The translations under genes and the position numbers were made by a program. DNA of 64,000 bases, from contig CBDVCE010000012.1 in NCBI GenBank assembly GCA_965372405.1, positions 1-64,000 of the forward strand, given 5' to 3'. The first letter of the stretch is position 1, and each line of letters starts with the position of its first letter. Of the stretch, positions 27,110 through 36,686 are shown piece by piece. A model generated the notes under the pieces. It ran no database searches. It worked only from the letters and a program-made list of their open reading frames with translations, and was not told where the DNA came from. This DNA is from Sunxiuqinia sp965372405 (GTDB lineage: Bacteria; Bacteroidota; Bacteroidia; Bacteroidales; Prolixibacteraceae).

Positions 27110-27922
27110 TTAGGTTTCGGCAATCAGGTTCTTTAAAATGAGGGTCATTTTTGGTTCCGATTTCATCGCTACTTCCTGAACTTCTTCATGCGAAATCTCA
27201 ACAATTTCTCCGGGTACACCACTATCGGTAATAATTGAGATTCCGAAGACTTTCATGTCCATATGTCTGGCAACAATTACTTCAGGGACAGTTGACATGC
27301 CTACCACATCGCCCCCGAGGATACGAAACATTTTGTATTCGGCAGGAGTCTCGAAGGTTGGTCCCTGCACGCCCACATATACACCTTCTTTAATGTCGAT
27401 ATTGTTTTTGAGTGCAATTAATCTGGCTTCGTGTCTTAGTTCTTTGGTGTAAACCTGGCTCATATCCGGGAAGCGAGGCCCTAGCTCGTCAATGTTTTTG
27501 CCATGAAGAGGATGCTCTGGGAACATGTTAATGTGGTCATTGATAATCATTAAATCGCCAATGTTATAATCTGGGTTAAGGCCACCTGTCGCATTGGAAA
27601 CAAACAAGTTGTTAATTCCCATCTTTTTCATTACCCGTACCGGGAAGGTCACATCTCTCATTGAATAGCCTTCGTAATAATGAAAGCGACCTTGCATTGC
27701 CAATACTTTTTTACCACCTAGTAATCCGAAAATTAGTTGTCCATTATGCCCCTCTACAGTGGAAACCGGGAAATTTGGAATTTCTTCGTAGGGAATTTTA
27801 TTGCTGATTTCTATTTCATTAACTAAGCCACCAAGTCCAGAGCCTAAAATGATTCCTACTTCAGCTCGATCTGCTATTTGTTCGTTTATGAAGTTCGCGG
27901 TTGCTTCGATTGTCTTTAACAT
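27110..27922 (-). CDS. punA: Purine-nucleoside phosphorylase
   Basis: A 270-residue trimeric-type purine-nucleoside phosphorylase that splits inosine and guanosine with phosphate for salvage. Motifs: phosphate loop GSGLGGLV near 27, GRFHYYEGYS near 77, SNATGGLNPDY near 107, GPTFETPAEYKM near 185 and GMSTVPEVIVARH near 208. Length fits the PNP I/II family. Its start lies 62 bp inside the 3' end of lpxK, a long overlap for an otherwise ordinary gene pair. Confidence 0.95.
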   Translation of the reverse strand: MLKTIEATANFINEQIADRAEVGIILGSGLGGLVNEIEISNKIPYEEIPNFPVSTVEGHNGQLIFGLLGGKKVLAMQGRFHYYEGYSMRDVTFPVRVMKKMGINNLFVSNATGGLNPDYNIGDLMIINDHINMFPEHPLHGKNIDELGPRFPDMSQVYTKELRHEARLIALKNNIDIKEGVYVGVQGPTFETPAEYKMFRILGGDVVGMSTVPEVIVARHMDMKVFGISIITDSGVPGEIVEISHEEVQEVAMKSEPKMTLILKNLIAET

Positions 27923-28964
27923 AGCCTAGAATTGTTTTGTCAAAACTTTTCCCCTCATGATCGAGGAATTTTATTTCTAACGGAATATAAAACATGCGTG
28001 TCTGAATTTCAGGAGGTAACTTTCCTCCTTCACGCAAACGCATTGCATCTTTTTCAGTTGTAAAAATAATTGGATTTTTTGTTTCGTATTTCGTATAAGT
28101 ATCGATGATCTTCTGCCAGTCTTTGCTCGAAAAATTATGATGGTCACTAAAAATCAGATCCTCGATTAAATTGGTTTGAGAGGATATATAATCCTGAAAT
28201 GGTTTTGGGTTTGCAATTCCTGAGATAAGAATAGCAGGAACTTTTTTCTCCTTAAGGTCAATAGTTTCAGGTGCTCTTTCTGGGAAAACTGGTTTGGGTT
28301 CACCATAAGTCATTGTTGTGAAATATAGCGATTGATAGGGGCGTAAATTCACATCTTTCATGATGATTCGCCGCGTGATTGGCGTAATTTCGTGCGGACA
28401 TTTAGTGTAAATAATAATGCTTGCCCGTCGCCTTTGATATTTTCGTTCACGCAATCTTCCAAGTGGGAGTAGTCTGTCTTTGTCGATGGGGCGGTTGTAG
28501 TCGATAAGTAAAATGTTTATCCCGGGAGTTACCCTTCTGTGCTGAAAGGCATCGTCTAACAAAATAGCATCTGGTGCATTATCTGCATCTTTAATCAACT
28601 CATTAATTCCATGCACCCGGTTTTCATCAACGGCAACAGATACTTCTGGAAATTTCTGCTTTACCTGAAGAGATTCATCGCCTACTTCAAGTGCTGTTGA
28701 ACTGGTTTCGACTATACGAAACCCCTTTGTTTTTCGTTTGTAGCCACGGCTCAGTGTAGCCACTTTTGCATGTTTCTGAAGTAAGTCTATTAAGTATTCG
28801 GTGTGGGGTGTTTTACCCGTTCCGCCTACTGTTATATTACCGATTGAAATAACTGGGATTTCAAACTCCGTAGTTTTAAAAATTTTATAGTCATAGAAAT
28901 TATTACGGATGTAAACTACAATTCCGTATATGAGAGATAGCGGGTATAACAGGATTTTTAGCAT
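27861..28964 (-). CDS. lpxK: Tetraacyldisaccharide 4'-kinase
   Basis: A 367-residue membrane-associated kinase that phosphorylates the 4' position of the lipid A precursor. An N-terminal hydrophobic helix (LLYPLSLIYGIVVYIRN) precedes the Walker A motif ISIGNITVGGTGKTPHTEYL near residue 40. YKRKTKGF near 75, DAFQHRRV near 141 and the Walker B-like ILLDD complete the family pattern. Length is slightly above the usual 330 or so. It is the first gene of a minus-strand run with pnp, prsW and a PLP enzyme. Confidence 0.95.
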   Translation of the reverse strand: MLKILLYPLSLIYGIVVYIRNNFYDYKIFKTTEFEIPVISIGNITVGGTGKTPHTEYLIDLLQKHAKVATLSRGYKRKTKGFRIVETSSTALEVGDESLQVKQKFPEVSVAVDENRVHGINELIKDADNAPDAILLDDAFQHRRVTPGINILLIDYNRPIDKDRLLPLGRLRERKYQRRRASIIIYTKCPHEITPITRRIIMKDVNLRPYQSLYFTTMTYGEPKPVFPERAPETIDLKEKKVPAILISGIANPKPFQDYISSQTNLIEDLIFSDHHNFSSKDWQKIIDTYTKYETKNPIIFTTEKDAMRLREGGKLPPEIQTRMFYIPLEIKFLDHEGKSFDKTILGYVKDNRSNRELHKRTNSRSS

Positions 28965-29072
28965 GTGAAAAATTTGAATACGAAGTTAACCAATAAAAAC
29001 CAAAAAGTATATTTCCCAAGATTTATTAAATACGATTATTTATTAGTGGATTCGTCTTATTTTGACCAATAA

Positions 29073-30677
29073 TTATTTTTCGTTCGGTATGTTTATTTTT
29101 GGTAGTATTCCTCGCTTGTATGTAAACCAACCATTGATGATGTCTCCGTTACAGGCTTTGATTAATTCCTCAGATAATTGGGCAACTTTCTCTGAATGTT
29201 TATCGGCGATATCATTTTCTTCCCTATAATCATCCGGCAGATAGTAGAGTTGATATAAATCTTTTGATCCGTAATAACGTAATTTCCATCCATCTTGAGT
29301 AACCAGTGCTGGCCCTTGAAACGAAGCAAATACAACAAAGTCATGTTCTTCTTTTGTTTGTGCTCCAAACAAAGCTGGCAGATAAGATACGCCATCCTTT
29401 TCAGATGGGATTTCAACTCCAAGTAAATCGGAAAATGTAGACATCAGATCATAATTGGCCACAACTTTTGAAATCGTTTTTCCTCCAACAATGTTCCCCG
29501 GCCAATGATAGATGAGAGGTACGCGAACTCCACCTTCCCAGTTATCTCGTTTCATTCCAGCCATTCCATCATTTCCATTGAAGACGTCACCAGCTAGTTC
29601 ACTGTAATATTTGGTATGAACCTGATCAAATTTTTCTCCGGTTTGCATATTTCGAACAGGCTTATCGATCTTCCCTTTGGAGGGATAATATATTTCGTGA
29701 CCGTTGTCTCCTGAGAAGATAAGAATAGTGTTCTCGTAGATGCCCTGTTTTTTCAATTCATCAACAATCACTCCAACGTGGTCATCCAGCATTTTTACCA
29801 TAGACGCATAAGCTTTTTCAATCTCTGTTAAATCAGGATTAGATTCAAAGTCGGCATGAATTTCAGGAATAGCCGTCGGACCATGCGGCAACTGTGTCGG
29901 ATGGTACAAAAAGAAAGTGGTGTCTTTATGATCTTGAATGAAGTTTATTATCTTATCAAGAAATAGATTTTGAGAATAAGTCTTCTTTCCCTCAGTGTTC
30001 CATCTATCCTCATAACCTCCGTTTTCATCACGTTCACTGGTTTTGCCACAATCAGCCCTGGTATTTCCATCAATCATGATCATCTCCCCATTTTCAAATA
30101 GGAAAGGAGGGTAAAATCCATGACAACGGACATGATCAAAATAGCCGTAATAATAATCCCAACCGTGTCGTTTCATTTGTTTGTGGGTCGTTCCAAACCC
30201 CCAGTCAAGTTTCCCAACTTCGGCAGTAACATAGCCCGCTTTTTTGAAAACTTCAGCTAAAAAAACTTCATTGGCATCAACTTCTCCAAATTGTTGATCA
30301 TAGGAAAACTCAATTTCTTCGCGAGTTGATTCTCCAGTACTAATTTTCTGATATAAACCTCCTCTTGAGATTTCCCATTTATTAGCATGGCAATCATGAA
30401 ATCCAGTTAGCAAACTGGCTCTTGCAGGGGCACAGAACATGCATCCGTATGCATTCTCAAAACGAACTCCTTTTTCTGCCAGATTATCAATATGTGGCGT
30501 TTTGATAATTTCTTGCCCCTCATGAGAAAGTAAACCGCGTCCCAGGTCGTCAGCATAAATGAATATTACGTTTGGATTTTCAGCCTCAGGTTTCTCTTTT
30601 TTGTTAGGAGTGCAAGCGAATATAGTTCCCATAAGAATCCCTAAATACAAAATTCCATTTCTGATTTTCATATTCAA
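29073..30677 (-). CDS. Sulfatase (family S1), arylsulfatase A-like lipoprotein
   Basis: A 534-residue sulfatase. A lipoprotein signal (lipobox Cys22 in MGTIFACTPN) precedes the metal-binding FIYADDLGRGLL near residue 39. The formylglycine site CAPAR starts at Cys82 and matches CxPxR, so maturation by a formylglycine-generating system is needed. Further metal residues lie in FSGDNGHE near 320. It would remove sulfate esters from carbohydrates in the periplasm or at the surface. It follows sppA by 30 bp and may be read with it. The GH29 fucosidase about 5 kb away suggests use of sulfated, fucose-containing glycans (inference). Confidence 0.93.
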   Translation of the reverse strand: MNMKIRNGILYLGILMGTIFACTPNKKEKPEAENPNVIFIYADDLGRGLLSHEGQEIIKTPHIDNLAEKGVRFENAYGCMFCAPARASLLTGFHDCHANKWEISRGGLYQKISTGESTREEIEFSYDQQFGEVDANEVFLAEVFKKAGYVTAEVGKLDWGFGTTHKQMKRHGWDYYYGYFDHVRCHGFYPPFLFENGEMIMIDGNTRADCGKTSERDENGGYEDRWNTEGKKTYSQNLFLDKIINFIQDHKDTTFFLYHPTQLPHGPTAIPEIHADFESNPDLTEIEKAYASMVKMLDDHVGVIVDELKKQGIYENTILIFSGDNGHEIYYPSKGKIDKPVRNMQTGEKFDQVHTKYYSELAGDVFNGNDGMAGMKRDNWEGGVRVPLIYHWPGNIVGGKTISKVVANYDLMSTFSDLLGVEIPSEKDGVSYLPALFGAQTKEEHDFVVFASFQGPALVTQDGWKLRYYGSKDLYQLYYLPDDYREENDIADKHSEKVAQLSEELIKACNGDIINGWFTYKRGILPKINIPNEK

Positions 30678-30707
30678 TTTGTTTAAGAATGCTGTTTCAA
30701 AAAGAAA

Positions 30708-32480
30708 TTATTCAATGATTATGTCGTATGGGACTCTTGCTAAAACACCGCGTGTTTCTTTTACTGCTTTTAGTTGTTTGTATATTGAAGCATATTCGCC
30801 TAATTCTTTTTCAAGAACCCACATGCGGGCTGAGCCTGATAGTTCTTTCAATAATTCTTCGAGAGGGTCTTTTAATTCTGGAAGGGCTGTTATCCGGTAG
30901 TCTTCAATCCCAGCCATCTCCGCAGCTAGTTTTACGGCATCACTAATTCCACCGTAAAGATCAACCAAACCAATTTCTTTAGCATTCTCTGCAGCCCAAA
31001 CACGACCTTCTCCAATATTTTCAAATCCTTCTTTTGGTAATCCTCGGCCTTCAAGTACTCGATCTACAAAAGTATCGTAACCTCTTTCAATAAAATTTTG
31101 CAGCAGGTTCTTTTCAAAGCTACTCATTGGGCGAGTCAGTGAAAGAATATCGGAATGTTCGTTTGTGTTTACCACATCCTGTGTAATTCCCAACTTGTCA
31201 TTAAGCAGTTTGCCAGCATTTGGAATTACCCCAAAAATACCGATTGAACCAGTGATGGTTGTCTTGTCCGCCATAATAGTATCTGCAGCCGCAGCAATAT
31301 AATAACCGCCCGAAGCAGCAACATCACTCATGGATGCAATAACAGGTTTTGTTTCAGCAGCCAACTTCACTTCTCTCCAAATAACTTCTGAGCCATAGGC
31401 ACTACCACCTGGTGAATTAATTCGTAGTACGATCGCTTTAATTGTACTATCCCTTCTTGCTTTTCGGATTGCTCTTGAAAGCTTCTCGGACTGAATTGAT
31501 TGATCATCAGAGCCGCCCATGTCAATACCACCAGAAGCATAGATAATAGCAATCTTTTCACGGATAAAACCCTTGCCTTTTTTAACTTCTGGCACTTTTG
31601 AATAATCAGCAATATCAATGGAAGGAATGTCACGGCTTTCTTTTACATCCATCATTCCTTTTAGTTCATCAATTACCTGATCTTTGTATTTTAAGGTATC
31701 AACTAATCCTTTTTCAAGTAGAAATTCAGCTCCTTGAAATGTTGTTACTCCATCGGCAAGATCGTTTAATTCATCCAAACCTAAATTTCTTGAAGCAGAA
31801 ATGTCAAGTAACATTTGTTGCCACAAACTGCCCACATAAGTTTCAGTCTGAAGGCGGTTTTCAGGGCTCATCTTTTCAAACAAATAGGGTTCAACTGCAG
31901 CTTTAAATTTTCCATGACGAATAACCTGCATTTCAACACCAACTTTCTCAAGTGCTTTTTTGAAGAAATTACGCTGAGCACTAAGTCCCTTAAATTCAAT
32001 CATGCCTTTAGGGTTTAGGACCACTTTGTCGGCAACGGAAATAAAGTAGTATGCTTTTTGTGAAAGCGATTCCCCGTATGCATAAATAAATTTTTCCGAC
32101 TCTTTAAAGTCAATCAGCGCATTTCTAATTTCTTCAATGCTTGCCAAACCTGCGTTTATCATTGATGGGTTTAGATAGATTCCTTTTATCTTGTCATCGG
32201 TTTTTGCCTTTTTAATTGATGCAAGAATATCATTAAGCCCAATATCTTTTGAAGATCTAAAACCTGGCATATCCAAGTCGCTGAATGGACTTTTATTTGT
32301 ACGTTCTACCACCTTTTCCTGCAAACGAATAATTAACATCGAATTGTCTTTAACCTGAACAGGCTTATCTGACATAGAGATGATCGCAGAAAGAATGATT
32401 ACACTAAATATTGAAATTAGGAATGAGGCAAGGATTACCCCTACGATTGTTGCTAAGGTGTACTTTAAAAAGTCTCTCAT
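30708..32480 (-). CDS. sppA: Signal peptide peptidase SppA, 67K type
   Basis: A 590-residue inner-membrane serine protease that degrades cleaved signal peptides. One N-terminal membrane helix (residues 8-35) is followed by two tandem ClpP-like domains. The catalytic Lys193 lies in GKFKAAVEPYLFEKMSPENR of the first domain and the catalytic Ser390 in DVAASGGYYIAAAAD of the second, the layout of the E. coli enzyme. Length matches the long form. It is divergent from folK, with 90 bp between the starts. Confidence 0.95.
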   Translation of the reverse strand: MRDFLKYTLATIVGVILASFLISIFSVIILSAIISMSDKPVQVKDNSMLIIRLQEKVVERTNKSPFSDLDMPGFRSSKDIGLNDILASIKKAKTDDKIKGIYLNPSMINAGLASIEEIRNALIDFKESEKFIYAYGESLSQKAYYFISVADKVVLNPKGMIEFKGLSAQRNFFKKALEKVGVEMQVIRHGKFKAAVEPYLFEKMSPENRLQTETYVGSLWQQMLLDISASRNLGLDELNDLADGVTTFQGAEFLLEKGLVDTLKYKDQVIDELKGMMDVKESRDIPSIDIADYSKVPEVKKGKGFIREKIAIIYASGGIDMGGSDDQSIQSEKLSRAIRKARRDSTIKAIVLRINSPGGSAYGSEVIWREVKLAAETKPVIASMSDVAASGGYYIAAAADTIMADKTTITGSIGIFGVIPNAGKLLNDKLGITQDVVNTNEHSDILSLTRPMSSFEKNLLQNFIERGYDTFVDRVLEGRGLPKEGFENIGEGRVWAAENAKEIGLVDLYGGISDAVKLAAEMAGIEDYRITALPELKDPLEELLKELSGSARMWVLEKELGEYASIYKQLKAVKETRGVLARVPYDIIIE

Positions 32481-32533
32481 AATAATGATTTATTCAATGG
32501 TGTTTGTAGTTTTGCTATTGTAAATGAATCAGT

Positions 32534-32552
32534 ACGAATTTACAGAATTCGT
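32534..32552. promoter_or_regulatory. Inverted repeat between sppA and folK
   Basis: ACGAATT-TACAG-AATTCGT is a perfect 7-bp inverted repeat with a 5-bp spacer in the divergent gap. It is a possible operator or hairpin. A -7-like TAGTTTTG on the plus strand lies at 32507-32514. No known regulator can be named. Confidence 0.35.
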
Positions 32553-32570
32553 TACAATATTGATCTAAAC

Positions 32571-33053
32571 ATGGCAAAGCTTTTTTTATTGTTAGGTGGA
32601 AATTTGGGAAACAAAGCAAAAATCTTTGAAGATACCTGTCAAATGCTGGTGAAATCGATTGGTGAGATTATTGAAAATTCTTCGGTTTACGAAACGGAAC
32701 CCTGGGGATTTGAATCGGAAGATTTATTTTGGAATCAGGTTTTGGTTTTTGAAACAAAACTTCAGCCTAATGAGATACTTAAAAGCACAAAAAATATTGA
32801 AAATCGTATAGGAAGGGAACGTAAAGCTGATCGATACATCTCCAGATTAATTGATATCGACCTTCTTTTTTATGACGATTTGATTTTAAAAACGGAAGAA
32901 CTTGAAATTCCTCATCCCCGAATGATCGACCGCCGTTTTGTTCTTGAGCCACTTGCTGAAATTGCATCGATAAAAATTCATCCGGTTTTTGAAAAATCGA
33001 TCTCCGTTTTATTGGAAGAATGTCCTGATAAACTTGAAGTAAAGAGGCTGTAA
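32571..33053 (+). CDS. folK: 2-amino-4-hydroxy-6-hydroxymethyldihydropteridine pyrophosphokinase
   Basis: A 160-residue folate-pathway enzyme transferring pyrophosphate from ATP to hydroxymethyldihydropterin. Family landmarks: LLGGNLGNK near residue 6, SSVYETEPWGFE near 36, the Mg-binding RLIDIDLLFYDD near 90 and PHPRMIDRRFVLEPLAEI near 110. Length is standard. It is a single gene, divergent from sppA and convergent with upp (7 bp between the ends). Confidence 0.96.
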   Translation: MAKLFLLLGGNLGNKAKIFEDTCQMLVKSIGEIIENSSVYETEPWGFESEDLFWNQVLVFETKLQPNEILKSTKNIENRIGRERKADRYISRLIDIDLLFYDDLILKTEELEIPHPRMIDRRFVLEPLAEIASIKIHPVFEKSISVLLEECPDKLEVKRL

Positions 33054-33060
33054 AATGCTC

Positions 33061-33723
33061 TTACTTTGAGTCAATTTTCGGGCCAAAAGCTAAATCCCCA
33101 GCATCGCCTAAGCCGGGAACGATATAAGATTTGACAGTCATTTCCTCATCGATTGCTCCAACCCAAAGGGTAACATTTTTAGCCTTAATTTTATTGATAA
33201 CGTATTCAACACCTTTACGACTGGCAATGATGGCAACCATGTGCACATGCTCAGGTTCTCCTTTTTTAAGTAATGCTTTATAGCCAATTTCCATAGAAGC
33301 ACCCGAAGCTAACATGGGATCAGAAAGGATGGCAACTTTGTCATTGAGGTCTGGAGAAGCCAGGTATTCAAATTCAATGTGGAACTCACCTTGATCATCA
33401 TATTTACGGTAGGCAGATATAAACGCATTTTCTGCCCGGTCAAAAACATTAAGCAATCCTTGCTGAAGAGGCAATCCTGCTCTAAGAATGGTTGCCAAGA
33501 CAGGTTGCTGTTTAATCATTGGAACTTTTGCCACACCAAGCGGAGTCTGCACATCATTTACACTATAGTCCAGTGTTTTGCTAATTTCATAAGCGAAAAT
33601 TTCGCCCAAACGTTGAAGATTTCTACGGAAACGTAACGGGTCTTTCTGTATTTTCTCATCGCGGATTTCCGCAAGGTATTGATTAAATACAGACTGACTT
33701 TCACTTAGGTTGATAACTTGCAT
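33061..33723 (-). CDS. upp: Uracil phosphoribosyltransferase
   Basis: A 220-residue salvage enzyme making UMP from uracil and PRPP. The PRPP-binding loop is ILSDPMLASGASMEIGYKALLKKG near residue 131, and TILRAGLPLQQGLLNVF near 77 is the family pattern. The uracil-binding end is GLGDAGDLAFG near the C-terminus. The gene is the last in a minus-strand series, 47 bp after a GNAT gene, so co-transcription with it is possible. Confidence 0.95.
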   Translation of the reverse strand: MQVINLSESQSVFNQYLAEIRDEKIQKDPLRFRRNLQRLGEIFAYEISKTLDYSVNDVQTPLGVAKVPMIKQQPVLATILRAGLPLQQGLLNVFDRAENAFISAYRKYDDQGEFHIEFEYLASPDLNDKVAILSDPMLASGASMEIGYKALLKKGEPEHVHMVAIIASRKGVEYVINKIKAKNVTLWVGAIDEEMTVKSYIVPGLGDAGDLAFGPKIDSK

Positions 33724-33770
33724 GACGAGAAATTTTGCCGAAAATAGTGATTTTTCTGTTTATAAGACGA

Positions 33771-34838
33771 TCAACTAAAAACAAAATCGCCATCTCCTGA
33801 CTGAATTTTGTCATGTATTCCAACTGAATCGAAACTAGAATAAATCCTATGCTCAATATTCTTAACATGAATAAACGGATGTTCATTGGATTTAATGACT
33901 TGAGATAAATCCGAATCAAGGATCGTAAGCAACTCCAGTTTCTTTGTTGCGGCCAGATTGATCAGATGTTTTGCCGCAATTTCTTTTACAGATTCATCTA
34001 AAACGTGATATAATGTTTTTAAATGACCATCGCGAATAGAATACAAAACAAAGCCTTTGAATTCGCCATCTGCATACAATTTTAAGGTGTGGTACTTAAA
34101 AGAGTCTGAAAAAGAAGAAAAGGGATAATTCTTCTGAAAACGTTTATCTGCAGTTGATACCCATGGATTTGCGAATACCCATTTCAAGCTTTTCTTATTT
34201 CGTTTAAATAGGAACTGTCTGGATGATTCTTTTAATAGTTTATAACATTCCTGATCCGGACGTTCAATCATTTCGGCTTTGGTGTGATCAATTTCATCAA
34301 TTTTAAATGTTTTGATTTTTGTTGATGCAAAAACGGAAACAAAGAAATCAGCAATTCGAAGCAAAAACTGCAAACCTTTCAAACGCTCTTTTAATAGTTT
34401 AGAGGGCTTTGCATATAAGTAAAACCGACTGCCTGAATCTGAGTAAATGGGTTTAAACTTTTCTGATTTGAGATAAAGTTGCAGTGAGGCCGGAGCGTAA
34501 TTTGTAAACATGAGCCGACCACCCCAGTCGCTGTATGCCTCTTCGAGTAATTTTTCAGAATGGCCTTGTATTCGAAAATCAGGATGAACCCAGTTGCCGC
34601 TTAACCAGGCAAATTGCTCTTTCTCTCCAGTTAGTTGATCCGCAAACAAACTTCTAAAAGCAATTAGTTTTGATCCTTTTCGCATAAAATATAGCACATA
34701 GTCGCTGGGTTGTGCACGAGGGTTTCGGAGATAGGAAGCTGCTCGAAGAGGGGTGATTGGTTTTATCTGCAGCTGTTTGTAGACATCACTTTTTATAAAC
34801 TCATCCAACTCATGTAGCGCAACTTTGTATATTTTCAT
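33771..34838 (-). CDS. GNAT-like acetyltransferase
   Basis: A 355-residue protein. The N-terminal half has a GNAT-type layout: YVLYFMRKGSKLIAFRSLFA as strands, FAWLSGNWVHPDFRIQGHSEKLLEEA near residue 76 (an acetyl-CoA loop resembling RGxG), then MFTNYAPASLQLYLKSEKF. The C-terminal half is not recognisable. The start overlaps the deacetylase gene by 4 bp (ATGA), showing translational coupling. The neighbours (two polysaccharide deacetylase-like and another GNAT/FemAB-like protein) suggest modification of a surface glycan or peptide. The acceptor is unknown. Confidence 0.7.
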   Translation of the reverse strand: MKIYKVALHELDEFIKSDVYKQLQIKPITPLRAASYLRNPRAQPSDYVLYFMRKGSKLIAFRSLFADQLTGEKEQFAWLSGNWVHPDFRIQGHSEKLLEEAYSDWGGRLMFTNYAPASLQLYLKSEKFKPIYSDSGSRFYLYAKPSKLLKERLKGLQFLLRIADFFVSVFASTKIKTFKIDEIDHTKAEMIERPDQECYKLLKESSRQFLFKRNKKSLKWVFANPWVSTADKRFQKNYPFSSFSDSFKYHTLKLYADGEFKGFVLYSIRDGHLKTLYHVLDESVKEIAAKHLINLAATKKLELLTILDSDLSQVIKSNEHPFIHVKNIEHRIYSSFDSVGIHDKIQSGDGDFVFS

Positions 34839-35752
34839 CTTCTCGCAATATGTTTGTTAAGTAGCCTTTTTATCTGATAAGAGAAATATGCTGTTTTAAA
34901 CCGTTGTTTGGCATTTTTGTTTAATGGTGCGTCCATTGCGATACGCTGAAAATGGAAGGAAATGAGTTCATTTTTTAGGCCGGCTGTTCCAAAAGTAATA
35001 TCGCAAATCTTTTCATTTTGAATAATTTCAAATACCTCATCGCTAACTCCAACATCCGTAAAGGGAAATGCAAAAGCTTTAATTTGAGTAGATAAGTTTT
35101 CAGTTACCCAGAGCATGCTTTCTCGAATTTCATCAAGCTGCCGTTCAGTATCAAGTAGCCAAAATTCAGGATGATCCCAGCTATGTGCCCCGATTGTAAA
35201 ACCATCATTTTGTAATGATTTAATTTCTTCAAGGGACATGTAGGGTTTTTCTTTTTGAAGGTATTCTTGCCAACTAATTCCAACTTCATCTGCCGTTTCA
35301 TCTAAAGAATCAATGTCAGCATAGGTATTTTGCAATTCAATTTTCAGGTTCTTTTTTTCAAAGAAATTTTGCAGAATTGAAGCCTTGTATCGATGAAAAA
35401 GATCTTTATTATCAACAAATGCAGGGTTTATAAAGAAGGTTGCCGGAATTCCTTTTTCTTTCAGAATAGGAGCAATTACATTAAAACAAGATTGCAGTCC
35501 GTCATCAAAAGTAAGGTGAAATGCGTTTTTAAGATTTTCCCCAGAACTCAATTCTTCTAATGAAATGGGGTTGAAATGAGATAACAAATAATCAAGATCT
35601 TCTTTAAAACGATCAATATCTGGGTAGTCGTAATTTAACCTGAAAGGAAGTTGTTCGTCACTCACCATATGATAGAAGGGCAGAAGTACGGGCGTGTTTC
35701 TCCCTTTTCTTAAAACTGATAATGGAAATATTGAAGCCGCTGACGAAATCAT
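34835..35752 (-). CDS. Polysaccharide deacetylase (NodB/CE4)
   Basis: A 305-residue NodB-homology protein. Motif 1 HLTFDDGLQS near residue 74 carries the catalytic-base and metal Asp; motif 2 IGAHSWDHPEFW near 192 carries the metal histidines (HSxxH). AFAFPFTDVGV near 235 aligns with the later motif. The active site looks intact, so hydrolytic removal of acetyl groups from an N-acetyl sugar polymer is expected. No signal peptide is obvious. It is part of the coupled radC-to-GNAT gene run. Confidence 0.88.
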   Translation of the reverse strand: MISSAASIFPLSVLRKGRNTPVLLPFYHMVSDEQLPFRLNYDYPDIDRFKEDLDYLLSHFNPISLEELSSGENLKNAFHLTFDDGLQSCFNVIAPILKEKGIPATFFINPAFVDNKDLFHRYKASILQNFFEKKNLKIELQNTYADIDSLDETADEVGISWQEYLQKEKPYMSLEEIKSLQNDGFTIGAHSWDHPEFWLLDTERQLDEIRESMLWVTENLSTQIKAFAFPFTDVGVSDEVFEIIQNEKICDITFGTAGLKNELISFHFQRIAMDAPLNKNAKQRFKTAYFSYQIKRLLNKHIARR

Positions 35753-35768
35753 ATTTTCTGCAATGAGT

Positions 35769-36686
35769 TTATTTTTTTAACCACTTCAACCAAATTGGGA
35801 GTTTGTTCCACCTAAGGTGATGATAAACCTCAGGACTAGCCCCAAATCCTTCATAGAGACGCGCGACACCCGGAATACTTGAACCTTCAAAATCAATCAT
35901 AAATTCACTGCCAGCATTCTCTGCAATAAACTGGTCAATGAGGAAATACATAGCATTTAATTTGCGTCCTTTAGCATTTGTTGCCGCATTTAAATAGGTT
36001 ACCCTGTTTTTAAATCTTAAGAAGAAGACAGCAGCACATAATTCATTTTGAGGTGAATAAACACCATAAATCTGACCCATGCTTTTCGTAAGTGCAAATG
36101 ATAAAATATTCCGAAGTCGTAGTTGATTTTCCCCAAATGCTTTGTCTTTTTGATTTTCACTCTTGAATTTTAAGTACTCTTCTGCCGAGATTCCTTTGAT
36201 CAAGTTTAGTTTATTCTTATTTGCCTTTTTTAGCTTTCGCTTTGTATGACTTGAATAGTGCTTTGTAATTTCAGGATAAGCCTGCTTTAGAGTAAACAGA
36301 AAATTTTTCTTTGGAATAAATGAACCAGTAACATAGGTTACGGGCAAATTCATTGCATTGAGGTTAATTTCGGCAAAAGGATAAAGTTCTGCAGCTTCAT
36401 TTAAAAACTGCCTGAGAATATCTTTTGTTGGAGTTGGGAAGACGCCGAGCTGCTGACAAAAAAGTGGCTGAAACAAATATGTCACTCCCATTTTTTTTCT
36501 GAAAATCAATGGCATCACATACTGGTAATCTCCTATGATTAGTGCATCCCATTGGTCGCAAACCTTGTCCAGATACCACGACTGGGCATAAACCAAAGCA
36601 TTGGGTGATTTTGCGATGCAGCCATCCCATTTATCTGCATTGATGTTATCGAACCGAACAAGATTTATTTGTTCATTATTCATCAC
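35769..36686 (-). CDS. FemAB/GNAT-type acyltransferase
   Basis: A 305-residue protein of the large GNAT/FemAB-like group common in Bacteroidota. Visible features: LVYAQSWYLDKVCDQWDALI near residue 30, YLFQPLFCQQLGVFP near 70, a basic KRKLKKANKNK helix near 146, and a C-terminal half with VFFLRFKNRVTYLNAATN near 216 followed by FEGSSIPGVARLYEGFGA near 275. Related proteins transfer amino acids or acyl groups onto cell-wall or polysaccharide precursors. It overlaps the upstream deacetylase-like gene by 11 bp. Confidence 0.75.
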   Translation of the reverse strand: MMNNEQINLVRFDNINADKWDGCIAKSPNALVYAQSWYLDKVCDQWDALIIGDYQYVMPLIFRKKMGVTYLFQPLFCQQLGVFPTPTKDILRQFLNEAAELYPFAEINLNAMNLPVTYVTGSFIPKKNFLFTLKQAYPEITKHYSSHTKRKLKKANKNKLNLIKGISAEEYLKFKSENQKDKAFGENQLRLRNILSFALTKSMGQIYGVYSPQNELCAAVFFLRFKNRVTYLNAATNAKGRKLNAMYFLIDQFIAENAGSEFMIDFEGSSIPGVARLYEGFGASPEVYHHLRWNKLPIWLKWLKK

